Notes under the pieces: generated by a model | Told to the model about the DNA's origin: nothing | The model's input: only the letters and a program-made list of their open reading frames with translations | Databases searched by the model: none | Made by a program: the position numbers and the translations under genes | Shown here: one piece after another, positions 9,706-19,594 of the stretch | Layout: each line of letters opens with the position of its first letter | How positions within the stretch are numbered: the first letter of the stretch is position 1 | Assembly: GCA_037101405.1 (NCBI GenBank) | Contig: AP017964.1 | Span: 124,001 to 188,000 of the forward strand | DNA from: Candidatus Megaera polyxenophila | Lineage (GTDB): Bacteria > Pseudomonadota > Alphaproteobacteria > Rickettsiales > Rickettsiaceae | Length of the DNA: 64,000 nt | Reading direction: 5' to 3'

Positions 9706-12123
9706 CTATAATGACTTAACTTCTTGATAAAAAACAGGTAACCATTTCTTAGGATCAGAGCCATATTTCTCTATAATCCTATCAAGCAATAAAACAGTAT
9801 CAGCTCTGCCCGATAAAACATTAATAATATTATCCATACCACTTAAATTTACTTTCGCAACCACCGCATTAACTCCTTGTTTTATGAGGAAATACCTTGA
9901 AGCAGGATCAGTTGTTTTAATTAAAATATATTCTCTCTGCGATAACATAAAAGCGCTTCTATAGACATCAGTTGCTTTGAGATTAGGCAAGAAAATTTGA
10001 GTAGCAGTTTGTTGAATCAGGGTGTCGCTAATTCTACTTTTACTTGCATCTTCCACACTTTGAGTGGCAAAAATTACAAAAGTATTCAGCTTTCGTAAGA
10101 CTTTTAGCCAGTCCTTAATTTTGGGAGCAAATACAGGATTGTCTATTAAAGCCCATGCTTCATCAAGAACTATCATTGTTCTTGAACCATCAAGCGAAAT
10201 ATTGATACGATGAAAAACATAAAGAAGAACCGGTGCTAGACTTACCGGATCTTTTAGTAATTCTGCCATTTCAAAACCAAAAACTCTAGCTAAAGTAAGA
10301 TCTATCTTATCTTCTTCATTATCAAAAATTTTGGCATGCGAACCTTTACCGTGCCACATGGCAATTCTACTAGCAAGAGTTCCCGGGCCATCCATTCCCA
10401 GGAAAGGAGCAATATTACTAAGTTTTCTATCTCTACGATCTAATTTATAATTACCATCAACAGCTTGTGTTAAAATCTTTATGTCTTCAGCGTTTAATGT
10501 TTCGCCATTCGAGGTAACTAATGTTTTTAACAAATCCAGCAAGAAAGACCTATTTTCGCCATTATCCGGAAGCTTAAAAGGATTAAATCCGCAATTAGCC
10601 CCGGGATCAATAACCGTATATATCCCCCCTAAAGCCCTAATAAAAATCTCTGCTCCCCTATCTTTATCAAAGAAAAAAGTCCTCGGGCGAAATTTCTGCG
10701 CCTGAGCACAAAGAAAATTCATCAGCACTGTCTTACCTGCACCTGTTGGCCCGATGATTAGAGTATGACCTACATCCCTGACATGATAGTTAAAATAAAA
10801 AGGAGTACCGGATGTAGTATCAAGAACTGTTACATAATCTCCCCAGTGATTACCGGATATTTTACCTAACGGGTAATTATGCATAGAAGCAAAACCGGAC
10901 AAGTTAAGAGTATTGATTACTGATTTTCTTACTATATAGTTTATATTTCCTGGCAGTTGCCCCCAGTAACTTGGCTCCATATTAACCCTTTCGCGTACGG
11001 GCTGCATACCGCAGTTTGAAAATTCTACAGAAGCCATTGAAAGACTGTTTTCTAGTGCCTTTAAATCATTATCGATACATAAAATAGAAATATGATGTTC
11101 CCCGAAACCGATCTCGCCGCTCATCGCCATATCAAGAGCACGAGAAATTTCCGCAATTTGAGATACCGCCTTGTCTTCAGCCTGTATCATCCTATTTTGC
11201 TGCAATTGCATTTTATTAATGGCAATAGTACGGTTGGAGAAAACAAAACTCTGAGCCATAATGAACTCAAAAGGCATTTGCAAAAATCCGTCAAAAACCC
11301 CTGCAGATGTTGCTGGCCCATATTCTCTAACACTTACAATACCTGCATATCTTTTACCTCGTGGCCCACGCGCTTCTATGGAACGAGAACCAAAAAAGAG
11401 GCGATTTGTCGGTAAATAATTATCTAATTTATTTCCAGTAACCATCATGGGGGTATGATCCCCGCAATTAATTAACATCCCTAAAAATTCGCTAATCTCA
11501 CAGAAATTACCATCTCTCGTTTGTTTTACTCCAAGCAGTCTTGCGTCATAATCCCTGAAAGTGTTTAACATCCGGGTCGTCATTTCCTGCATACTATCGT
11601 GCATTTCCCGCATGTCTTTTTCCCAAACAGCTTTATTGGATTTCTGCCTCATTTTGGTCAGTAAATATTGTACTACCGCTGCTCCTTCTTTGTCAGGTTC
11701 GTATAAAATACTGACATATAATTCATTAAAATAAGAATCAGAACTGGAATTCTTAGCTTGCCATTCCGATTCAAGATAGCTAATAAAATCTTTAGCAGTC
11801 CTATTCGTGGGGTCAGTCGATACCTCGCTTCCAAGTTGCGTTACCGCTTGTTTGCGCCTTACGGTATGAAAATATAAGGTTACATTCCCAGATGCCATAT
11901 TTTTAAACATGGAATTACGTATATTCTTACGAATGTCTAAATCTTCATCATCAGCGGTTTCAAAAGAAAAACCACCTATCTTTACTACCTGAAGCAATCC
12001 GTTTGATTTTGTCAAAATAGTATTCTGATCCCAATGACACTTATATGGAATAAAGTGAGAAACGTGTTTCTCTTTTCTTGATTTTGACTCTTTTGCAGCA
12101 GCAGTCTTAAATAACTTAAACAT
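9706..12123 (-). CDS. virB4: VirB4 ATPase of the type IV secretion system
   Basis: This is the VirB4/CagE family ATPase that powers assembly and substrate transfer at the inner membrane. From the ATG at 12123 (MFKLFKTAAAKE) the protein has 805 residues. The N-terminal CagE/TrbE domain is followed by a RecA-like ATPase with Walker A at about 458-465 (GPTGAGKT). Walker B lies near 650 (TMIVLDEAW), and a downstream motif (FATQSVEDASKS) is typical of the family. An upstream in-frame ATG adds four residues, but the second start fits the family better and has GGTGAT a few bases upstream. virB3 ends directly before it and virB6a starts directly after it, so the genes are co-transcribed. Rickettsiae usually have two virB4 genes; this one, beside virB3 and the virB6 array, corresponds to rvhB4-I. 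Confidence 0.97.
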   Translation of the reverse strand: MFKLFKTAAAKESKSRKEKHVSHFIPYKCHWDQNTILTKSNGLLQVVKIGGFSFETADDEDLDIRKNIRNSMFKNMASGNVTLYFHTVRRKQAVTQLGSEVSTDPTNRTAKDFISYLESEWQAKNSSSDSYFNELYVSILYEPDKEGAAVVQYLLTKMRQKSNKAVWEKDMREMHDSMQEMTTRMLNTFRDYDARLLGVKQTRDGNFCEISEFLGMLINCGDHTPMMVTGNKLDNYLPTNRLFFGSRSIEARGPRGKRYAGIVSVREYGPATSAGVFDGFLQMPFEFIMAQSFVFSNRTIAINKMQLQQNRMIQAEDKAVSQIAEISRALDMAMSGEIGFGEHHISILCIDNDLKALENSLSMASVEFSNCGMQPVRERVNMEPSYWGQLPGNINYIVRKSVINTLNLSGFASMHNYPLGKISGNHWGDYVTVLDTTSGTPFYFNYHVRDVGHTLIIGPTGAGKTVLMNFLCAQAQKFRPRTFFFDKDRGAEIFIRALGGIYTVIDPGANCGFNPFKLPDNGENRSFLLDLLKTLVTSNGETLNAEDIKILTQAVDGNYKLDRRDRKLSNIAPFLGMDGPGTLASRIAMWHGKGSHAKIFDNEEDKIDLTLARVFGFEMAELLKDPVSLAPVLLYVFHRINISLDGSRTMIVLDEAWALIDNPVFAPKIKDWLKVLRKLNTFVIFATQSVEDASKSRISDTLIQQTATQIFLPNLKATDVYRSAFMLSQREYILIKTTDPASRYFLIKQGVNAVVAKVNLSGMDNIINVLSGRADTVLLLDRIIEKYGSDPKKWLPVFYQEVKSL

Positions 12124-12135
12124 ATTTATCACCAA

Positions 12136-12423
12136 TTACACGCTATAAGAATTGGCTCCCCAAAAAGACTTGTTAGGACATTGGTTACACTTACTGCTAT
12201 AATTAAGGTAAAGCTCCATAAAACGTGGTTCTTTAAAGCAAAGTAAATAACCGATCAGATGGACAACAAGAGCAATAAAAATTATATAAATACTGGATTT
12301 TTGAATAAACATCGTAACTGAAACCATAAGGTTAAGCATTGCATATTGAATACTTACACCAAAAATCATTGATGGTCTTGTAAGCCCTACAAACAAAGGA
12401 TCAGAAACAAGTTGACCGGCCAT
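12136..12423 (-). CDS. virB3: VirB3 inner-membrane protein of the type IV secretion system
   Basis: This 95-residue protein has two adjacent hydrophobic segments (about 25-60: YAMLNLMVSVTMFI and IYIIFIALVVHLIGYLL) and the N-terminal FVGLTRPSMIFGVS motif typical of VirB3, which partners VirB4. It is the first gene of the rvh block and has a strong Shine-Dalgarno sequence (AGGAGG) a few bases before its ATG. A 280-bp region separates it from the divergent symporter-kinase gene, so the promoter for virB3-virB4-virB6 should lie there. I could not place a confident -35/-10 pair. VirB3 ends immediately before virB4, consistent with coupled translation. Confidence 0.93.
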   Translation of the reverse strand: MAGQLVSDPLFVGLTRPSMIFGVSIQYAMLNLMVSVTMFIQKSSIYIIFIALVVHLIGYLLCFKEPRFMELYLNYSSKCNQCPNKSFWGANSYSV

Positions 12424-12705
12424 AGCACCCTCCTAATCGTGTTTTAGCATTAATTTTAAAATGTGTAATCGTTAACTATATAGAAGTTTAATTGAAGTTA
12501 TCAGAACAAAGCAAACCTATAATACCGCTCATGTAAAAAGTTTTTACAATCAGGTACTTTGTGGCATCATAAACTCATAATATGTATAAAATTATTAGTT
12601 ATCTAAATTGTGTAATCTAAAAATTCCTGTTTATTTTAACTTAACAAGTTGATATATTGTATATCAATCAACTACTGGTTATATAATTTAAAATACACTT
12701 GTAAC

Positions 12706-15543
12706 ATGCAATTTGATATAGATTCAGGGATTTTTATTGGGTTTTTGATAGCTACTATAATACTAGGGCTTGCTTCTAGCCGTGGTATTAGGAATATTAG
12801 AGAGTACGCCGTAGGTAATAGAGATTTTAGCACTGCCACTATTGCAGCTACATTGGTAGCTACTTGGATTGGGGGAGAAGATTTTTTTTCACATTTAGCG
12901 GAGTCATATAATAACGGTTTATATTTTATATGGGCAGGAGCTATTGGTTATCTAGTATCCTTTTTATTGGTTGGTTATTTATTTGCCCCTCGTATGGGTG
13001 AATTTTTAGGAAAACTATCCATAGCTGAAGCTATGGATAGTTTGTATGGTAAACATGTTAGAATTATAACAGCCATTGCAGGATTTATAGGAACTAGCGG
13101 AATAATAGCTGTGCAATTAAATGTTGCTGGATTGTTATTTGAATATTCCCTCGGCCTTGACAAGATTTATGGAATAATTGTGGCAGGTATCATTATTACT
13201 CTATATTCAAGTTTAGGTGGTATTAAATCAGTTACTTTTACTGATTTAATACAATTAATGACTTTCTGTACAATAATACCAACTTTAGGATTTGTTGTTT
13301 TAAATGCCGTTGATTCAGTTGACACATTAATGAATAATTTAGTAACAAATCCACTTTTCGATTATCGCAAAGTGTTTGATTTCCGTGAGCCGAAGTCTTT
13401 ATATTATCTATTCCTTTTCTGTTATATAGCTATTCCAGCGTTTAATCCGGCAATTTTTCAAAGAATAGCTATGGCTAAAAATACTACCCAAGTTAAATAT
13501 TCGTTTATCAGTGCCGGATTTGCGTGTTTCTTTATTATTTTAATAATATATTGGATTAGCATAATACTGTTATTTAGTAGACCAGATATTGTTACACCAA
13601 GTGAAGTAGGAAAGCATGTAATATTTGACTATTCTTATATAGGATTAAGAGGATTAACCCTAGCTGGTATTATGGCAATGGTAATGTCTACTGCTGACTC
13701 ATATGTTAATTCCACCTCAGTTTTAATTGTTCACGATTTCTGCAAGCCTTTAAAAATAAGCTTTATACGTAATGAGCTTAATTTTTCCAGGTTGGTTTCT
13801 CTGTTTATTGGTATGTTCTCAATGTTATTGGCAATGCGCAGTGGCAGTCTATTAGAATTATTCATGTTCACTAGCAGTTTTTACATGCCTGTCGTAACTG
13901 TCCCTTTTATTATGTCTATTTTTGGCTTCAGAAGCAGTAGTAAGTCCGTTTTGCTAGCTATGGGAGCTGGGTTTAGTACTGTAATATTGTGGGAATTTTT
14001 ATTTAATATCAAGGTTATAGATAGTATTGTACCAGGCATGTTAGTAAATCTTATAGTACTAATGGGAAGTCATTATTTGCTTAGACAACCTGGAGGCTGG
14101 ATTGGGATTAAGGATGAGAGCGGGCTAATTCAGGTTCGCAAAGAAAGGAGAAAAAGATTACAGCAGTTATGGTCGGATATTAAGTCCTTTAACCTGATAG
14201 AGGTTTATAAGAATAATTATCCTCAAGGTGATGGGTTAATTTCCATACTCGGCTTTTATGTGATGCTTTCTGTATTTGCCACCACGAATTTATTACCTGA
14301 AGAATATAGACTTCAGCATCTGGATATACTTGATGTGCTTTATCCGATAGCTGTTAGCAGTTCAGCAATTTTAATTAGTTATCCGTTATGGCTTTGGAAC
14401 TGGAAGGAAAGTAAATTCGTAGGGATATTCTGGAATCTGATTATGTTCTGGGTGTTAATCTGCTTTACCTTTTTAACGGTGTTAATTGGTGGATTTTCCG
14501 AAGTACAGCTAATGGTGTTTATGATGAATGTTGTTATCATTTCCTCTTTAGGTAAATGGCAATGGTCGTTATTTAATTTCGTGTCCGGGATTGTCTTGGT
14601 TACTGTGTTTTATAATAATTATTACCCGGGTAATTTAGATAATGTTGAGTTTGCCTCATCGCAATTCAAGATATTTTATTTACTGTTATTACTTATTAGT
14701 ACCTTAATTCTTTTCCTGAAACCCAAACAAGAGCATCAGGAGCTAACTGAAGAAAAGAACGAGCATCTAAGTGGCCGGATAAACATGTACAAGGAGCAGA
14801 CCAGGGAAGCAGAAGCATTAAAAGGACGTTTTATTCGCAATATAACGCATGAATATCACGCTCCGATGACGGGGATATCGAGCATGGCTCAGGTACTGGT
14901 GCAGGATTATGATAAGTTAAATGATGAGCAGCGAAAAGTAGCAGCTAAAACGATACTAGATAGCTCGCTTCGTCTTGAGGTATTTGATTCGAATATATCA
15001 AGCCTCTCAAAACTGAATAAACCAAGTTATGACTTAAAACTGGTAGAAACGGACTTTAGTCAGCTAGTAGAGGATAGGGTTACTCTTTGCCGCAAGCTAT
15101 ACGAGAATAAGGAAGAAAGTACTATTCACTGGCAAGAAGGGCCAGAGACCAGCAGAAGGAACTGGCAGCTGGATATTGAAGAGGGGATCATCTTAAATAT
15201 TGATAAATACTACCTAAGCCAGGCAATAGATAATTTAATTATCAATAGTATCAATTACGCCAAAAGCGGAACTATTGCAATTAGCATCAAACGGGATAAT
15301 GATAATGAAACGATAATTTTCAGCATTAGTGACGAGGGGATAGAGATTCCACCAAGTGAATTAGACGAAGTATTTGAAGAATTTACGGTTAGTTCAAGGA
15401 CAGAAAGTTTTGCCGGTGGAAGAGGAGTAGGCCTTGCGGTGTGTAAAAAGGTTATTGAAGTACACGGCGGGAAGATCAAAGCCGAAAGTAAAAGAATGGG
15501 TACTACAATCTGGTTCACCTTGCCTTATATAAACAAGATATAA
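12706..15543 (+). CDS. Sodium/solute symporter fused to a sensor histidine kinase (copy 1)
   Basis: The N-terminal half is an SSF/SLC5-type transporter with about 12-13 membrane helices (MQFDIDSGIFIGFL ... MLVNLIVLMGSHYLL). A second block of about six helices follows, then a soluble kinase: coiled coil, H-box with likely phospho-acceptor His715 (NITHEYHAPMTG), N-box (QAIDNLIINSINYAK) and G2 box (GGRGVGLAVCKKV). The architecture recalls CbrA-type transporter-kinases; the solute is unknown. The first glycine box reads DEGIEIPP, with Glu880 where the family and copy 2 have Gly, which may weaken ATP binding. I chose the ATG at 12706 rather than the TTG at 12649 because its first residues align with the original start of copy 2 (MTSNIDIIIF). 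The last 808 bp are nearly identical to copy 2. It is transcribed away from virB3. Confidence 0.9.
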   Translation: MQFDIDSGIFIGFLIATIILGLASSRGIRNIREYAVGNRDFSTATIAATLVATWIGGEDFFSHLAESYNNGLYFIWAGAIGYLVSFLLVGYLFAPRMGEFLGKLSIAEAMDSLYGKHVRIITAIAGFIGTSGIIAVQLNVAGLLFEYSLGLDKIYGIIVAGIIITLYSSLGGIKSVTFTDLIQLMTFCTIIPTLGFVVLNAVDSVDTLMNNLVTNPLFDYRKVFDFREPKSLYYLFLFCYIAIPAFNPAIFQRIAMAKNTTQVKYSFISAGFACFFIILIIYWISIILLFSRPDIVTPSEVGKHVIFDYSYIGLRGLTLAGIMAMVMSTADSYVNSTSVLIVHDFCKPLKISFIRNELNFSRLVSLFIGMFSMLLAMRSGSLLELFMFTSSFYMPVVTVPFIMSIFGFRSSSKSVLLAMGAGFSTVILWEFLFNIKVIDSIVPGMLVNLIVLMGSHYLLRQPGGWIGIKDESGLIQVRKERRKRLQQLWSDIKSFNLIEVYKNNYPQGDGLISILGFYVMLSVFATTNLLPEEYRLQHLDILDVLYPIAVSSSAILISYPLWLWNWKESKFVGIFWNLIMFWVLICFTFLTVLIGGFSEVQLMVFMMNVVIISSLGKWQWSLFNFVSGIVLVTVFYNNYYPGNLDNVEFASSQFKIFYLLLLLISTLILFLKPKQEHQELTEEKNEHLSGRINMYKEQTREAEALKGRFIRNITHEYHAPMTGISSMAQVLVQDYDKLNDEQRKVAAKTILDSSLRLEVFDSNISSLSKLNKPSYDLKLVETDFSQLVEDRVTLCRKLYENKEESTIHWQEGPETSRRNWQLDIEEGIILNIDKYYLSQAIDNLIINSINYAKSGTIAISIKRDNDNETIIFSISDEGIEIPPSELDEVFEEFTVSSRTESFAGGRGVGLAVCKKVIEVHGGKIKAESKRMGTTIWFTLPYINKI
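14719..15526 (+). repeat. Near-identical kinase-module repeat, copy A
   Basis: From AAACCCAAACAAGAGCATC onward this stretch matches the complement of 42163-42969 almost base for base, with only about a dozen differences seen by eye over about 808 bp. It covers the coiled coil and the whole kinase domain of the symporter-kinase. Upstream of 14719 the two genes drop abruptly to protein-level similarity only. The repeats are in opposite orientation on the chromosome, so recombination between them would invert the 27 kb in between. Confidence 0.92.
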
Positions 15544-15646
15544 TTTCTATCTTCGGTGTAATAATAAAGTAATGTATTAATAAAGATTCTTAAGCTTAAT
15601 TTGTTTTTAAGTTGAATTAGTGGATTTAATGAGCTTACAGTAATAA

Positions 15647-17686
15647 ATGATAAGTATTAAAACTGTATATTCAAATCTGCGGGTGAATATGTCAAAGGCA
15701 ACTCTCTACGATAAGTTTAAATCTGATAAAGAATCTACTCTTGGGGTTATCCAAGAGTTCCTACAATCCACCCCAAAAAGTCCAACTATTGCTCCAGAGG
15801 ATTTAGGACAATATCGGAGAGATGCAGTAACACTCGTATCACAAGGAAAATTTACCGAAGCACTGCAAACCCTTGAACGCTTAAGAGATGCAAAAAGTGG
15901 CATCGTAATGCAGGAAATAACAAAAGATGGTGTGCCGGTAATTATAAGGGACGCAAGAGCTGCTAAAATTCCCCCTGTTCGCGAAACTGAAGCTTTTGAA
16001 ATGCAATATTTAAATGCAGTAAGAGCCGGAATGGATATTGCCGAAATATCAGGAAAACCTGCACTAAATACTCTGTTACAGAAAGAAGCTGACAAATTCA
16101 TGGAAGAATTTTCTAAAAAAGAAGGTTTAACCCAAGAAGAATTATCAGGGTTGTTAAAAAAACAAATTAAAAATCTAGGAAAAATCCTTGAGGCAAATGG
16201 AATACCGGACGCATATAAAAAGCTAAATATTGCTAAAGACTTTCAAAATTTTAACGATAAACACTCAAATATAGTAACAGTTTCTTCAATTGAACATAAC
16301 GGGCAAAAACATACAGTAATTGAAGCAGAAGTAGCCATGAAAGGCTTAACGGAAAGTCAAAAGAAGCAATATGAAAGTATATTGCAAAGTGAAGGACCAA
16401 AACCTTCCTGGTATACTGCCATGCCTAAATGGGAACAAGCACTATGTAAAAAATATGCAAGCAAAATTGCTGCCGGTGAACACGTAATCCCGACTCAGCT
16501 CAGGCAAATTGCAGGAATGAAGAACGCTTTTGAAAAAATTACTGCTATATCTGCAGGAGGAGAATTAGAAATACTCCACACCTCAAAACATGCAGGTACT
16601 TTAGCTTCTCTTGCTAGAGACAAAAATGCAAGGCAAGATATTACAGATGGAAATGCAGAGCAAGCCAAAGAATGGATCGGGCCAGAAAAGACATTGCATT
16701 GTAATACTTTTAATTCTGGACCTTTAGGGGCGGGTGACGACCCTGAAATAGTAAGAAGTACTAAAAAAGCTATGGAGAACGTCGGTGGAAAAGAAACCAA
16801 TACTGCTTTTAATAGCTTCCGATATTCAGGATTTGCAAATGACCTAAAAGGTACAAAAGATACTTTAGAAATGTTAGCAGGTAGTCTTCCAAAAGATAAA
16901 GAATTCGACAAAATAAAATCCCATCTTCAGCCAAAAGGCTTTTTTGGCAGGTTATTGAGAACAGGTACTGCAGAAAAAGAAATACAAGATTTACTTAGTA
17001 GTAAAAAAATAGATAGCAGAACAGTAGAAATACTAAAAAGCGCTATTGATCTAAGACGTTCGGTAGAAAAAGCTGATTCTCTTTTAAGGTTTGGAGATGC
17101 TGAAAATGCTAGTCTTGCAACTTCGACCAAACTCAATAAATTAACTAGCGCCTTATCAGATTTAGAATCACCGCCAAAAGGAATGGCGAAACTTCCGCCG
17201 AAAGAGGAAATATTAAATATGTGTGCAAGCGGTAAAGATAGGACTGGCCTTGCTGAACATGACCAAACAGCAAAAGCAATTAAAATCGGAGCACATATAT
17301 TAGATATAGATAAGCAATTACTTGCATCCGGACATACGGCTCAGCAGGCTGGAGGAATTAATGCCGGCGGTGCTACCATTGGATGTTATGGTACAAAAAG
17401 CGAAAATAGAGCAGGTATACCGGTAAGCCGAAAAGAGAATTTAGAAGCAATAGTAGAGGTAACAGCAAATAGCAATAAGATCAAAGGAAAAAGCAAATTA
17501 AAAGAACCTAGGGTTACCGCTCCCGTTAAACCCTCTACTGAACATAGAGTGCAAACCGAAAAACCACAACCAGTGGTAGATGCACCAATTAGACCGAGAA
17601 GTAAAAGTGCTGATGCTGAGTTAGGTTCTCTGCCTTCTCCCCAAACTCCGGTTAAAACCGGTAGAGAGAGAAGTAAAAGTATCTAA
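15647..17686 (+). CDS. CX5RT phosphatase-like protein, candidate T4SS effector
   Basis: The product has 679 residues, or 665 if translation starts at the ATG at 15689 (MSKATLYDKF). Residues 526-533 read CASGKDRT, the CX5R(T) active-site loop of cysteine phosphatases. It most resembles the SGKDRTG loop of the bacterial phosphoinositide phosphatases SopB/IpgD and SidF. Upstream lies a soluble, Lys/Glu-rich region without membrane helices or signal peptide. The last 65 residues are Pro-rich and basic and end in RPRSKSADAE...GRERSKSI, the sort of charged tail found on many VirB/D4 substrates. It stands between the symporter-kinase and aspS, about 3 kb from virB3. The sequence shows the motif and the tail. 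A role in altering host phosphoinositides is inference, and I do not recognise the rest of the protein. Confidence 0.75.
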   Translation: MISIKTVYSNLRVNMSKATLYDKFKSDKESTLGVIQEFLQSTPKSPTIAPEDLGQYRRDAVTLVSQGKFTEALQTLERLRDAKSGIVMQEITKDGVPVIIRDARAAKIPPVRETEAFEMQYLNAVRAGMDIAEISGKPALNTLLQKEADKFMEEFSKKEGLTQEELSGLLKKQIKNLGKILEANGIPDAYKKLNIAKDFQNFNDKHSNIVTVSSIEHNGQKHTVIEAEVAMKGLTESQKKQYESILQSEGPKPSWYTAMPKWEQALCKKYASKIAAGEHVIPTQLRQIAGMKNAFEKITAISAGGELEILHTSKHAGTLASLARDKNARQDITDGNAEQAKEWIGPEKTLHCNTFNSGPLGAGDDPEIVRSTKKAMENVGGKETNTAFNSFRYSGFANDLKGTKDTLEMLAGSLPKDKEFDKIKSHLQPKGFFGRLLRTGTAEKEIQDLLSSKKIDSRTVEILKSAIDLRRSVEKADSLLRFGDAENASLATSTKLNKLTSALSDLESPPKGMAKLPPKEEILNMCASGKDRTGLAEHDQTAKAIKIGAHILDIDKQLLASGHTAQQAGGINAGGATIGCYGTKSENRAGIPVSRKENLEAIVEVTANSNKIKGKSKLKEPRVTAPVKPSTEHRVQTEKPQPVVDAPIRPRSKSADAELGSLPSPQTPVKTGRERSKSI

Positions 17687-17705
17687 CAACTCAACACTTT
17701 ATTTT

Positions 17706-19514
17706 TTATTGTTTTATTAGCTTGTTCCTAAGGGAAGGTGATAACATAATATTGAGTTCCCGCAGTTGCTTTTCTTCGGCATAATTTGGAGCACCCATAA
17801 GTAAATCTTCCGCTTGTTGGTTCATCGGAAAAGCTATAATCTCACGAATATTTGCAGTGTCGGCTATTAGCATAACCATTCTATCTATTCCTGGTGCAAT
17901 GCCTCCGTGAGGGGGGGCTCCATATTTAAATGCTCTTATCATTCCGCCGAATCTATTATCTACTTCCTGTTTAGAATAACCGGCGATTTCAAAAGCTTTA
18001 TACATCAGCTCAGGTTTATGATTTCTAATTGCCCCACTTGAAAGTTCAATGCCATTACAAACTATATCATACTGGAAAGCTTTAATCTGTAGCAATTCTT
18101 CTTGAGTTTGTGCTTTTTCTAAAATTTCGATTCCCCCTTGCGGCATAGAAAATGGATTATGGTTAAAATCAATTTTTTTAGTGTCTTCATTAAGCTCATA
18201 AAATGGAAAATCAGTAATCCAGCAGAATTCAAAACGATTGTAATCTATTAGTTCAAGATCGACTCCCAGTTTTGTTCTAATTTTACCGGCTATCTTGGCA
18301 GCTTCCAGCTCCTTAGAACAAACAAAAAATATTGCATCACCATTTGTTAATTTAGCAGCAGTTTTTAAATTTTGCAGCTGGCTTTCATTTAAGAATTTTG
18401 CTATTGGGCCTTTTACTTCTCCCTCATAACCAAAAGTTATGTAACCAAGGCCGTTTGCCCCCTCGTTAATAGCGAATTTGGTCAAATCATCAAAATATTT
18501 ACGTGATTTGCTGAGCAATTTAGGCCCAGGAATTGCCCGCACTACAAACCCTTTCTCGATATTATCTTTAAAAACTGTAAATGTAGAAGCAGCAAAAATA
18601 TCCGTTACATCAATGATCTCAATTGGATTACGTAAATCCGGTTTATCATTACCATACTTAAGCATAGATTCAGTATATGGGATTCTGACAAAGGGAGGGT
18701 TGGAAACTTTTTTATTACTAAATTTACTAAAAATTTCAAACATTAATGGTTCAACCGTATTAAACACATCATCTTGCGTAACAAATGACATTTCAATATC
18801 AAGCTGATAAAATTCACCCGGCGATCTATCAGCCCTTGCATCCTCATCACGAAAACACGGCGCTATTTGAAAGTACCTATCAAAACCTGACATCATTAAC
18901 ATTTGTTTAAACTGCTGAGGGGCTTGCGGAAGGGCATAAAATTTACCAGGATGCATCCTACTTGGGACTAAGAAATCGCGAGCGCCTTCCGGAGAGCTGG
19001 CTGTAAGAATCGGCGTTTGAAATTCTGTAAATTTTTGAGAAATCATATGTTTTCGGATTTCAGCAATTATTTTAGATCGAAGTATTATGTTGGTGTGCAG
19101 TTTTTCCCGTCTTAAATCTAGAAATCTATATTTAAGCCTGATATCTTCAGGCGCTTCTTGCTCAGAATTTACATTAAGAGGTAACATATCTGCTTCTGAT
19201 TCTAGAATGTAACTCGTAACTACTATTTCAATTTCACCTGTATTGATTGTTGTATTTATATTATCTTGATCCCGACTAACTACTTTGCCCTCTACTGTAA
19301 TAACGCTTTCATAGCGCAAATAACTTGCTCTATCTTTTAACGACAAGTCTTGGTCAGTAAAAACTAATTGCGTTATTCCATAATGATCTCTAATATCTAT
19401 GAATAACAAATTACCATGGTCTCTGCGTCTGTGAACCCACCCAGATAACTTTACGGTTTGACCAACGGATAATTTGTTAAGTTCACTACAATTATGAGTT
19501 CTGTATTTATGCAT
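17706..19514 (-). CDS. aspS: Aspartyl-tRNA synthetase
   Basis: This class II aminoacyl-tRNA synthetase charges tRNA-Asp (and in many alphaproteobacteria tRNA-Asn as well). From the ATG at 19514 ([12 protein letters not shown]) it has 602 residues, the usual bacterial length. An N-terminal OB-fold binds the anticodon ([20 protein letters not shown]). The catalytic core has motif 2 ([19 protein letters not shown]), an inserted GAD domain, and motif 3 near the C-terminus ([13 protein letters not shown]). The reading frame is open for 24 more codons upstream, to 19586, but that extension is not family-like and would reach to within nine bases of the rnd start, so I rejected it. It faces the phosphatase-like gene end to end with only 19 bases between the stop codons, and is divergent from rnd. 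Confidence 0.97.
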   Translation of the reverse strand: MHKYRTHNCSELNKLSVGQTVKLSGWVHRRRDHGNLLFIDIRDHYGITQLVFTDQDLSLKDRASYLRYESVITVEGKVVSRDQDNINTTINTGEIEIVVTSYILESEADMLPLNVNSEQEAPEDIRLKYRFLDLRREKLHTNIILRSKIIAEIRKHMISQKFTEFQTPILTASSPEGARDFLVPSRMHPGKFYALPQAPQQFKQMLMMSGFDRYFQIAPCFRDEDARADRSPGEFYQLDIEMSFVTQDDVFNTVEPLMFEIFSKFSNKKVSNPPFVRIPYTESMLKYGNDKPDLRNPIEIIDVTDIFAASTFTVFKDNIEKGFVVRAIPGPKLLSKSRKYFDDLTKFAINEGANGLGYITFGYEGEVKGPIAKFLNESQLQNLKTAAKLTNGDAIFFVCSKELEAAKIAGKIRTKLGVDLELIDYNRFEFCWITDFPFYELNEDTKKIDFNHNPFSMPQGGIEILEKAQTQEELLQIKAFQYDIVCNGIELSSGAIRNHKPELMYKAFEIAGYSKQEVDNRFGGMIRAFKYGAPPHGGIAPGIDRMVMLIADTANIREIIAFPMNQQAEDLLMGAPNYAEEKQLRELNIMLSPSLRNKLIKQ

Positions 19515-19594
19515 AGACTTAATAATTTTAATATTCATATGTGTACATAAGTATGTACTTATATATATAATAGGCATTTTAAGCAATCAAAATC

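Noticed and set aside
12649..12705. TTG start of symporter-kinase copy 1
   Set aside because: The ATG at 12706 aligns with the reconstructed start of copy 2, while the 19 residues before it have no counterpart.
15255..15518. Minus-strand open frame inside the kinase module, with a matching one at 42185-42433
   Set aside because: The two antisense frames look conserved only because the DNA of the two kinase modules is nearly identical. Neither has a start region or family features.
19515..19586. Upstream extension of aspS by 24 codons
   Set aside because: The extra residues (Ile/Tyr/Thr-rich) are unlike the family, the ATG at 19514 gives the usual start, and the extension would reach to nine bases from the rnd start.
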